8,235 nucleotides of DNA from Lachnospiraceae bacterium UBA1753 (GCA_002317595.1 DCHL01000120.1:10794-19028); one strand, 5' to 3'. Positions 1 through 5,345 are shown, counted from the first letter of the stretch. The notes: a model not told the origin generated them from the letters alone. Translations and numbers: made by a program.

Positions 1-140
1 TCACCGGAGATTTCAAGCAAAAATAGGGGGTGTCCTTTTTTACATGATATTGGAGTTTACTGAAGTGGCAAAATAGCAAGACACACTTTTGTAAAAAGGG
101 ATTATTTTTTATTATTCCCTCCTGTTTTTTCCCTTTTACG
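1..140. other. AT-rich non-coding left edge with inverted CCCTTTTTACA-like words
   Basis: No coding region is supported here. The word TCCTTTTTTACA (33-44) is followed by its near-perfect reverse complement TGTAAAAAGGGA (90-101, 11 of 12 match). AAAAGGGA (94-101) is also perfectly complementary to TCCCTTTT (130-137). A short stem AGGGA/TCCCT (97-101 with 116-120) is followed by a T-tract near 124-130, so this could be the weak terminator of a gene lying to the left. A related word, GAAAAAGGGG, occurs at 446-455 on the far side of array A. The function is unknown. Confidence 0.35.
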
Positions 141-144
141 TGTG

Positions 145-396
145 CCTTACATATTCGACTCGAAAACTACGATTTCTGTAAGTGCCATGAGGGAAGATAA
201 CAGAGAACCTTACATATTTGCTCCAAAAACGATGATTTCTGTAAGTGTGATGAAGGAAGAAAGCAGAGAACCTTACAGATTTGGCTCAGAAACAACGATT
301 TCTGTAAGTGCCATGCATGAAGAAAACAAAGAACCTTACATATTTGGCTCAGAAACAACGATTTCTGTAAGTGTCATAAAGGATGATTTCGTAAAT
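145..396. repeat. Array A: four 63-bp tandem units with CTTACA/TGTAAG dyads
   Basis: Four units begin with CCTTAC at 145, 208, 271 and 334; the last decays after about 380. Each unit holds CTTACA and, 37 bp from its first base to the end of the partner, the reverse complement TGTAAG (146-182, 209-245, 272-308, 335-371). In unit 3 the arms extend to CTTACAGA/TCTGTAAG. Read the other way, TGTAAG to the next CTTACA always spans 38 bp. The 25-bp linker inside CTTACA...TGTAAG contains TCAGAAACAACGATTTC in units 3 and 4. Because 63 is a multiple of three, both strands stay open as short reading frames, but neither has a ribosome binding site and the changes are not synonymous, so I read this as non-coding repeat DNA. 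It lies about 100 bp upstream of the cysK promoter. Confidence 0.85.
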
Positions 397-481
397 ATCA
401 GGAACGCTGGTGTGAAAATGAAACGTGTACTTCCAAACACATTATGAAAAAGGGGAATAATTTTTCAAAAAATACACATTC

Positions 482-499
482 TCCTATTGACAAGTAGGA
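482..499. promoter_or_regulatory. Dyad operator over the cysK -35 box
   Basis: TCCTATT-GACA-AGTAGGA is an imperfect inverted repeat (6 of 7 arm bases complementary) that covers the -35 hexamer. The same dyad, with one extra central base, covers the -35 box of the Rrf2 gene at 3969-3987. The position predicts repression by blocking RNA polymerase. The Rrf2-family regulator in this window is the natural candidate; that assignment is inference. Confidence 0.65.
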
Positions 500-515
500 A
501 AAGTGGGAATATAAT
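487..515 (+). promoter_or_regulatory. cysK promoter (sigma-A type)
   Basis: Consensus TTGACA (487-492) and TATAAT (510-515) are separated by exactly 17 bp, so transcription should start near 522 and leave a leader of about 100 nt before cysK. The -35 box lies inside the dyad operator. Confidence 0.88.
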
Positions 516-543
516 CCAATTCATAGCAAACGAATAGGAAAAA

Positions 544-599
544 AGGGAAAGCAATTTCCCTATCACAGTTAACAACACACAAAGCGCTGCGTGGGCAGC
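544..599 (+). other. Two stem-loops in the cysK leader
   Basis: The first is AGGGAAA-GCAA-TTTCCCT (544-561), a perfect 7-bp stem closed by a GCAA (GNRA-type) tetraloop. The second is GCTGC-GTGG-GCAGC (586-599), a 5-bp stem that ends 11 nt before the ribosome binding site. Neither is followed by a T-tract, so they are not terminators, and I do not recognise a riboswitch or T-box. They may stabilise the mRNA or tune translation. Confidence 0.5.
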
Positions 600-624
600 A
601 AAGAGAAATTAGGAGGAAAGAAAA

Positions 625-1560
625 ATGGCAAATATCAAGAAGAGCGCAACAGAGTTAATCGGTAACACACCGCTTCTGGAACTTGTAAATTATGAGAAGA
701 GCGAAGGCGTTGAGGCTTCAATCCTTGCAAAGCTTGAGTACTTCAATCCCGCAGGATCTGTTAAGGACCGTATCGCACTTGCAATGATCGAGGATGCTGA
801 GAAGGCTGGCAAGCTTTCTGCTGGAGCTACCATCATCGAGCCTACTTCAGGAAATACTGGAATCGGTATTGCATCAGTTGCAACCGCTAAGGGATATAAG
901 GCAATCCTTACAATGCCCGAGACAATGTCAGTTGAGAGACGCAACATGCTCAAGGCATACGGTGCTCAGATTGTTCTCACTGAGGGAGCAAAGGGTATGA
1001 AGGGTGCGATTGCTAAGGCTGAGGAACTTCAGAAAGAGACACCTAACTCAATTGTACTTGGTCAGTTTATTAATCCTGCTAACCCTGCAGCTCACAGAGC
1101 AACAACAGGTCCTGAGATCTGGAATGATACAGATGGACAGGTTGATATCTTTGTAGCCGGTGTTGGTACAGGTGGTACACTTACAGGTGTTGGTGAGTAC
1201 CTCAAGGAGAAGAATCCCAATGTCAAGATTGTTGCTGTTGAGCCTGCGACATCACCTGTACTTTCAAAGGGAACTGCAGGACCCCATAAGATACAGGGTA
1301 TCGGTGCTGGCTTCGTTCCGGATGTGCTCAACACCAAGATTTATGATGAGATTATTACAGTTGAGAATGAGGATGCATTTGCAGCAGGCAAGAAGTTTGC
1401 AAAGAACGAGGGTATTCTCGTAGGTATTTCTGCTGGTGCAGCTGTTCATGCAGCAACAGTTCTCGCTAAGAGACCTGAGAACAAGGGTAAGAATATCGTA
1501 GTTATCCTTCCTGATTCAGGAGACAGATACTTCTCAACACCACTCTTTACTGAGGAGTAA
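625..1560 (+). CDS. cysK: Cysteine synthase A (O-acetylserine sulfhydrylase)
   Basis: This PLP enzyme of the fold-type II family makes L-cysteine from O-acetyl-L-serine and sulfide in the cytoplasm, the last step of sulfur assimilation. At 311 residues it has the usual CysK length and is complete. Visible marks are the PLP-lysine motif PAGSVKDR (Lys47), the substrate loop PTSGNTG (73-79), the phosphate-binding glycine loop GVGTGGT (179-185), GISAGAA (267-273) and the C-terminal PDSGDRYFST (296-305). The start is supported by AGGAGG at 611-616, 8 nt before the ATG. It is a single-gene transcript with its own promoter and terminator. The operator over its -35 box matches the one in front of the Rrf2 gene, so expression probably follows sulfur, cysteine or Fe-S status. 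CysM and cystathionine beta-synthase are related, but the short length and motif set favour CysK. Confidence 0.96.
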   Translation: MANIKKSATELIGNTPLLELVNYEKSEGVEASILAKLEYFNPAGSVKDRIALAMIEDAEKAGKLSAGATIIEPTSGNTGIGIASVATAKGYKAILTMPETMSVERRNMLKAYGAQIVLTEGAKGMKGAIAKAEELQKETPNSIVLGQFINPANPAAHRATTGPEIWNDTDGQVDIFVAGVGTGGTLTGVGEYLKEKNPNVKIVAVEPATSPVLSKGTAGPHKIQGIGAGFVPDVLNTKIYDEIITVENEDAFAAGKKFAKNEGILVGISAGAAVHAATVLAKRPENKGKNIVVILPDSGDRYFSTPLFTEE

Positions 1561-1660
1561 TGTGGGATTTGCTGAGGAATTTTGTTGCCCTACTCATTTG
1601 TGGGCAAGAAGAGAAGCAGATTGTGAACGCTTTCCTTAAAAGTTGATAAGAAAATAGTGA

Positions 1661-1702
1661 GGCTGTCGCGCAGTGTCCTAGGCACCGCGTGACAGCCTTT
1701 TT
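1661..1702 (+). terminator. Rho-independent terminator of cysK
   Basis: GGCTGTCGCG (1661-1670) pairs with CGCGTGACAGCC (1686-1697), allowing one G-U pair. The stem can continue inward through GTGTCC and GGCAC around a small loop. TTTTT (1698-1702) follows directly. It lies about 100 bp after the cysK stop codon. Confidence 0.9.
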
Positions 1703-1777
1703 GTGAGCTACGCTATTATGTGAGCTATGCTATTATGTGAGCTACGCTATTTTGTGAACTACGCTATTATGTGAGCA
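1702..1777. repeat. 17-bp tandem repeat, four copies, leading into array B
   Basis: The unit TGTGAGCTACGCTATTA occurs at 1702-1718, 1719-1735, 1736-1752 and 1753-1769, with one or two changes per copy, then breaks off after TGTGAGCA (1770-1777). It begins at the last T of the cysK terminator. At unit junctions it contains TATGTGAGC, resembling the array B word TATGTGC, but without the inverted partner. It has no coding potential. Confidence 0.88.
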
Positions 1778-1783
1778 TGTCTT

Positions 1784-2146
1784 TATGTGCTATTTTTCAG
1801 GGCTCGTCTTTTGCACATAGAATCAAGGAAAAATATGTGCTAAATGAGCAATAGTTTGTTTTGCACATAGCCTCAAGGCGCTTTTTTATGTGCTTTAGGT
1901 CCAGATCAATCCGCAGCACATAAACCCGAAGAAACTTTTTATGTGCTAACTGCTCGGTAGCTACTTTCGCACATAGATATCAGAAGATTTCTTATGTGCT
2001 ATCTGCACAGAAGCCGCCGTCGCACACAACTGCAAGCATGCATAATTTAAGTTTCTTATGTGCTATTCGCTGAGATCATACCATAGCACACAAACTCAAG
2101 AAAATTATCATATGTGCTATCCGCATCGGGACTTCTAAAGCACATA
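1784..2146. repeat. Array B: seven 36-bp dyads, TATGTGC...GCACATA
   Basis: The word TATGTGC and its reverse complement GCACATA bound seven dyads: 1784-1819, 1834-1869, 1887-1922, 1940-1975, 1993-2028, 2057-2092 and 2111-2146. Every dyad is exactly 36 bp with a 22-bp interior; in units 5 and 6 the right arm is GCACACA. Interiors are diverged, with G at interior position 6, G at 11 and C at 18 each kept in six of seven. Linkers are 14, 17, 17, 17, 28 and 18 bp and mostly contain TCAAG-A-rich sequence. The array fills the space between the convergent cysK and CHR genes and has no open reading frame of note. The function is unknown. Confidence 0.85.
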
Positions 2147-2167
2147 ATCCAAGGAAAATCATTATCC

Positions 2168-2758
2168 TCAGAACTTAAATACTATCCCAATAACGGCTGA
2201 AAGCATGATGTAGAAAATAGGGTGTCTGTTAAATTTCTTGATTGCAACGTAGACTACAATGGCAAGGATAATTGCTTTGATATTCAGCACATCAAGAATG
2301 GAAGCCAGGGACAGGTCTGAAAGAGCAGATATTCCTGAACAATTCTCCAAATGCAGCAGGGCGATTTTTGCAACCGACAGACCCGCAGCGGCAATCATGG
2401 CTGTGGAGGCGGGACGGAGTCCTGAGAAGATGTCCTTAACAAGCTTTGATTCCTTGAATTTCTCAAGAATTCCTGCAACAATCACAATGATGACAATTGA
2501 GGGAATCACCAGGGAAAGAGGGGCAATCAGAGCTCCGGGCAGCGAGAAGGAAGAGTATCCAACGTAGGTTGCCATGTTGATTCCAAGTGGACCGGGGGTG
2601 GATTCAGAGATTGCCACCATGTTTGAGATGTCCTCGAGGGAGAACCAACCTGTTTTGGCGGACATATCATAGAGGAAGGGAAGGGTCGCTAGACCGCCAC
2701 CTACCGCAAATAGTCCTGTTTTGAAAAATTCCCACGAAAGAAGCAGAAGAGAAATCAT
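2168..2758 (-). CDS. Chromate transporter family protein, short-chain CHR subunit 2
   Basis: This is an integral membrane protein of the CHR (ChrA) family, 196 residues, the size of a single CHR domain. Short-chain CHR proteins usually come as adjacent pairs that work together, and characterised family members export chromate. The native substrate in an anaerobe may be another oxyanion. The amino end carries FKTGLFAVGGGLATLPFL (12-29), with the GGG-x-A-x-LP signature at 20-27, then ESTPGPLGINMATYVGY (52-68), both family hallmarks. The rest is several hydrophobic helices, notably 73-97 and 160-195. The ATG overlaps the stop of the upstream partner as ATGA (2755-2758), so the two are translationally coupled. 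No clear terminator follows; array B begins about 20 bp beyond the stop. Confidence 0.88.
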   Translation of the reverse strand: MISLLLLSWEFFKTGLFAVGGGLATLPFLYDMSAKTGWFSLEDISNMVAISESTPGPLGINMATYVGYSSFSLPGALIAPLSLVIPSIVIIVIVAGILEKFKESKLVKDIFSGLRPASTAMIAAAGLSVAKIALLHLENCSGISALSDLSLASILDVLNIKAIILAIVVYVAIKKFNRHPIFYIMLSAVIGIVFKF

Positions 2759-3471
2759 TTCGCACCACCCTTCTTGTCAGTAGCATCAGAAACATCAGTA
2801 GCATCAGAAACATCAGTAGCATCAGAAACATCAGCAGCATCAGAAACATCAGTAGCATCAGAAACATCAGTAGCATCAGAAACAGTAGCATCCGAAACAT
2901 CAGCAGTATTCAAAGAAACGGCGTCAACCGAGCCCTGCGGCCTTATTTTTCCCTGGACAACACCGAAGATCCCGGCGCATACAACCAGGATTATGGGCGA
3001 GATTGAGGGGATGAACAGCGTTAGGCCGAGCACAACAATGAAAATTGCAATAGCGATGGGACTGTTCAGAGCCTTCTTTCCGAGCTTGATGACCGCGTTG
3101 AAAATCAGCACACATACGCATGCCCTGATGCCTCCGAAGGCATGGGCCACAATGGGAAGATCAGAGAAGTTGCTGATGAACGCGGAGATTATCGTAATGA
3201 TTACTATTGAGGGCGAGATGACGCCAAGGGTCGCAACGATGCCACCCACGATTCCACGAAGTCTGTAACCAATGAAGGTTGCAGTGTTGACAGCAATGAT
3301 TCCAGGTGTGCACTGACCGATTGCATAGTAGTCGGCCAGCTCATCCTCAGTCGCCCAGTGGCGAGATTCCACCACCTCACGCTGCAGCATCGGCAGCATG
3401 GCATAGCCACCACCGAAGGTAAAGCCGCCAATTCTGGCGAAGGTAAAAAATAAATCAATTAACTCTTTCAT
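2755..3471 (-). CDS. Chromate transporter family protein, short-chain CHR subunit 1 with repetitive tail
   Basis: This is the first half of the CHR transporter pair, 238 residues. Its GGGYAMLP motif (20-27) and QCTPGIIAVNTATFIGY (53-69) sit at almost the same positions as in its partner, as expected for a duplicated domain, and hydrophobic helices continue to about residue 175. Beyond the usual length of a short-chain CHR protein it has a polar, acidic tail, with residues about 190-231 made of the hexapeptide DVSDAT and variants, then the basic end DKKGGAK. The tail comes from an 18-bp tandem repeat and is probably disordered. The likely ribosome binding site (GGAA about 10 nt before the ATG) is weak. 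A 19-bp tandem repeat lies just upstream, where the promoter should be. Confidence 0.88.
   Translation of the reverse strand: MKELIDLFFTFARIGGFTFGGGYAMLPMLQREVVESRHWATEDELADYYAIGQCTPGIIAVNTATFIGYRLRGIVGGIVATLGVISPSIVIITIISAFISNFSDLPIVAHAFGGIRACVCVLIFNAVIKLGKKALNSPIAIAIFIVVLGLTLFIPSISPIILVVCAGIFGVVQGKIRPQGSVDAVSLNTADVSDATVSDATDVSDATDVSDAADVSDATDVSDATDVSDATDKKGGAK
2777..2899 (-). repeat. In-gene 18-bp tandem repeat encoding DVSDAT
   Basis: Six 18-bp units (2777-2794, 2795-2812, 2813-2830, 2831-2848, 2849-2866, 2867-2884) differ at almost no position; unit 4 has one change giving DVSDAA. A seventh copy (2885-2899) has lost one codon, and decayed copies follow. The near identity points to recent expansion by slippage or unequal exchange. 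Every length change is a multiple of three, so the frame is kept and the downstream CHR subunit stays coupled. Confidence 0.9.
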
Positions 3472-3488
3472 GTCTGTGTTCCATTTCC

Positions 3489-3564
3489 CTAAAGTGTCTT
3501 GAAGTAACTAAAGTGCATTGAAGAAACTAAAGTGTTTTGAAGTAACTAAAGTGTCTTGAAGGAT
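3489..3564. repeat. 19-bp tandem repeat, four copies, leading into array C
   Basis: The unit CTAAAGTGTCTTGAAGTAA occurs at 3489-3507, 3508-3526, 3527-3545 and 3546-3564, with a few changes per copy. It lies directly upstream of the CHR operon start (3471, minus strand), so it must overlap the leader or promoter of that operon, although I see no convincing -35/-10 pair. It parallels the 17-bp repeat that precedes array B. Confidence 0.88.
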
Positions 3565-3573
3565 GAATGTGTT

Positions 3574-3900
3574 TATAGGCCTCTTTCTTGAAATAGAGCG
3601 TAGCCTATATAGTTTTCCGCACTATGATCGGCTTGCATATAGGCTGAACCTTTAATTCCCTTGTTGGCCTATATCTCGATTCAGTTTCTTATAGTGGCTT
3701 CTTCGCATCCATGGCCATTAGCCATAACAATATTTCCAGAAGCATTTTCTGTGTGTTATAGGCGCACCAGGATATTGATAGAATGCCCTATAATCTGAAA
3801 AAGCATCTTGAATAGGCTGATATGAGTATTCAAGCTGTAGCCAATATTTTTTTACAGAGTGACGTATAGGCTTATGTCACAAACTAGCCCCGGGCCAATA
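3574..3900. repeat. Array C: six dyads, TATAGGC...GCCTATA
   Basis: The word TATAGGC and its reverse complement bound dyads at 3574-3609, 3638-3673, 3757-3792, 3811-3846 and 3865-3900, all exactly 36 bp with a 22-bp interior. A decayed unit lies at about 3690-3726 (TATAGTGGC with GCCATA). The last three right arms vary by one base (CCCTATA, GCCAATA, GCCAATA), and unit 5 has AATAGGC on the left. Interiors are unlike one another. Linkers are about 28, 16, 30, 18 and 18 bp. The array lies between the divergent CHR operon and Rrf2 gene and has no coding potential. Confidence 0.82.
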
Positions 3901-3968
3901 CGCCACGGCAGAAGCAGAGAAGAAACCTGAGCAAGTCATGCCCGGAATAAGCTATAATCTACAGTAAT

Positions 3969-3987
3969 TCCTATTGACATAGTAGGA
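3969..3987. promoter_or_regulatory. Dyad operator over the Rrf2 gene -35 box
   Basis: TCCTATT-GACAT-AGTAGGA is a 19-bp imperfect inverted repeat that differs from the cysK operator (482-499) only by one extra central T. Covering the -35 box of the regulator's own gene, it fits negative autoregulation. Confidence 0.68.
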
Positions 3988-4002
3988 TTTCGGGGATATA
4001 CT
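3974..4002 (+). promoter_or_regulatory. Promoter of the Rrf2 gene
   Basis: TTGACA (3974-3979) and TATACT (3997-4002) are 17 bp apart. Transcription should start near 4009, which decides the start codon: a GTG at 4021 would leave only about 12 nt of leader without a ribosome binding site, while TTG at 4066 leaves about 57 nt. Confidence 0.83.
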
Positions 4003-4065
4003 GAATACAAAGTTTGCTATGTGACACATCACAACCGATTCTACCACAGAAAAGAGGTGTTTGGA

Positions 4066-4509
4066 TTGAAAATTTCGACAAAGGGAAGATACGCCGTGCG
4101 CGTGATGCTCGACCTTGCTGCCAACAATACTGGCGAGTATATCAAGGTGAAAAATATTGCAGAGCGTCAGGATATTTCAGATAAGTATCTTGAGCAGATT
4201 ATTGCCATTCTTAACAAGGCTGGATATGTGCGCTCGGTAAGAGGAGCGCAGGGAGGATACAAGCTCGCGAAGGATCCGTCAAAGTACACAGTAGGAATGA
4301 TACTGAGACTTACAGAGGGAAGCCTTGCGCCGGTTGCATGTCTCGATACTCCTGATGGAACAGTGGACTGCGACAAGTGCGACAGCTGCGAGACTCTTGA
4401 AGTGTGGAAGGAACTTGCTGCCGCAATCAACAATGTTGTTGATAATATCACAATCGCGGATCTTCTTGAGCGCCAGAAGGCGAGATTGCAGGACTTTTAT
4501 GTGATATAA
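4066..4509 (+). CDS. Rrf2-family transcriptional regulator (IscR/CymR-like)
   Basis: This is a winged-helix DNA-binding regulator, 147 residues from the TTG start, typical for Rrf2. TTG 4066 is chosen because AGAGGTG (4053-4059) lies at the right distance and the protein then begins with the family-standard (M)KISTKGRYAVRVMLDLA. The helix-turn-helix lies at about 31-55 (IAERQDISDKYLEQI and following) and the wing at RGAQGGY (59-65). Four cysteines, Cys92, Cys102, Cys105 and Cys108 (C-x9-C-x2-C-x2-C), sit where E. coli IscR holds its Fe-S cluster, so it may sense Fe-S, oxygen or redox state. B. subtilis CymR lacks such a set. The shared operator predicts that it represses itself and cysK. It is a single gene with no isc/suf genes beside it and no convincing terminator in the 47 bp before the convergent regulator gene. 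Confidence 0.92.
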   Translation: MKISTKGRYAVRVMLDLAANNTGEYIKVKNIAERQDISDKYLEQIIAILNKAGYVRSVRGAQGGYKLAKDPSKYTVGMILRLTEGSLAPVACLDTPDGTVDCDKCDSCETLEVWKELAAAINNVVDNITIADLLERQKARLQDFYVI

Positions 4510-4556
4510 CTGCGCTGGACTATTTTCAAGTGCAGAAGTGTGCAGGCAGTATAATA

Positions 4557-5345
4557 TTACTCACTTCCTTTATAGTCACACTGCCCCTTAAATGCCTCGC
4601 CCCACTCATAATCTTCCATGTAGTAGCCTTTATAAAGGGATGAATTTCCATCCAGATAATCGTAAAGGTCGCAGGTGATTTCGTTAGCGTTAATGCTCAG
4701 CCCCTCTGGACAACTTTGTAGAATGTGTGCAACTCCGACCGACTCCAGGTCTTCACACAGGGCTTTATATACTGTATGCAGCTTTTTCTGTGAACCTCGT
4801 GAATGGGACTCATCTTCATACAGGATATAGGTCAGCTGCTGTCTGGATACAATCTCGCCACGTCTGGAAATGAGGTATGCGAGAAGCTCCCTGCTCTTTC
4901 TACGATGAAAGGTTACAGCCCTGCCATCTACGTAAATAGTAAACATCCCGAAGGTCTGAACCGAAGGCTTTGGAACCAATTTTTGAGGAGCTGCATACCG
5001 CAGATGAATAAAGGCCTCCCGAATATTTTTTGCAGAAACAGGCTTTAACAGGTATGCGGAGGCATACAAATCCATGGCATCAGCTTTATAGTTTTCAAAG
5101 CTTGTTACAAATACAATATTTGATTTGTCATTTCTTTCTTTGATTCTTCTTGCGATGTCAATTCCGGATATATTTGGCACCTGTATGTCCAGAAAATAGA
5201 CATCAGCATAGAGATTATTCAAATCCATTAATAAATTGGTTGAAGAAGTGTAGGAAAAAATATCGGCATAGGGCATAACCTCCCTGATGGTGTCCTCGAG
5301 AAGCTCAAGTGACAGCTTTTCATCATCTAGCAATACTATTCTCAT
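4557..5345 (-). CDS. Response regulator with SARP-like winged-helix output
   Basis: This is a two-component response regulator, 262 residues. The receiver domain (about 1-115) has the acidic pair Asp7-Asp8, phospho-acceptor Asp53 (YFLDIQVPN), Thr81-Ser82 and Lys101 (LLKPV), so it looks fully functional. The output domain (about 128-225) starts with VQTFGMFTIYVDGRAVTF and continues with RRKSRELLAYLISRRGEIVSRQQL, a winged helix of the SARP/OmpR type. It ends in a short stretch like the start of a BTAD domain (YDYLDGNSSLYKGYYMEDYEW). The start is supported by AAGGAG 8 nt upstream. It overlaps the end of the kinase gene by 23 bp, so the pair is translationally coupled. OmpR-type outputs often bind direct repeats one helical turn apart, which fits the GTAGAC repeats upstream of this operon. 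Confidence 0.9.
   Translation of the reverse strand: MRIVLLDDEKLSLELLEDTIREVMPYADIFSYTSSTNLLMDLNNLYADVYFLDIQVPNISGIDIARRIKERNDKSNIVFVTSFENYKADAMDLYASAYLLKPVSAKNIREAFIHLRYAAPQKLVPKPSVQTFGMFTIYVDGRAVTFHRRKSRELLAYLISRRGEIVSRQQLTYILYEDESHSRGSQKKLHTVYKALCEDLESVGVAHILQSCPEGLSINANEITCDLYDYLDGNSSLYKGYYMEDYEWGEAFKGQCDYKGSE

Noticed and set aside
142..447. A 101-residue open frame on the plus strand (and a 63-residue one at 167-358 on the minus strand) with repetitive YIFGSETTISVS-like peptides.
   Set aside because: Both exist because the 63-bp repeat is a multiple of three. The GTG start has no ribosome binding site, conserved positions follow the DNA dyads rather than codons, and two strands being open at once is typical of such repeats.
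516..624. T-box or SAM riboswitch in front of cysK.
   Set aside because: The leader is only about 100 nt, has two simple hairpins, no T-box sequence and no terminator/antiterminator pair.
1784..2146. CRISPR array (palindromic repeat with constant 22-bp spacers).
   Set aside because: Only the 7-bp arms are conserved strictly, the linker in the supposed repeat varies from 14 to 28 bp, the 22-bp interiors keep common bases at several positions, and no cas gene is present.
2774..3268. A 164-residue plus-strand frame starting with SVASETS repeats.
   Set aside because: It is the antisense of the CHR subunit 1 gene, held open by the 18-bp tandem repeat. The minus-strand protein has clear CHR family motifs and membrane helices.
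1784..3900. Integron attC sites, because of 7-bp inverted core-like words.
   Set aside because: The words do not match the attC core (RYYYAAC/GTTRRRY), there is no integrase, and no gene cassettes lie between the sites.
4021..4065. GTG start at 4021 for the Rrf2 gene.
   Set aside because: It lies about 12 nt from the predicted transcription start, has no ribosome binding site, and adds residues absent from the family-standard amino end, which begins at TTG 4066.
4510..4556. Bidirectional terminator between the Rrf2 gene and the response regulator gene.
   Set aside because: CTGCGCT and AGTGCAG can pair weakly, but no T-tract follows on either strand.
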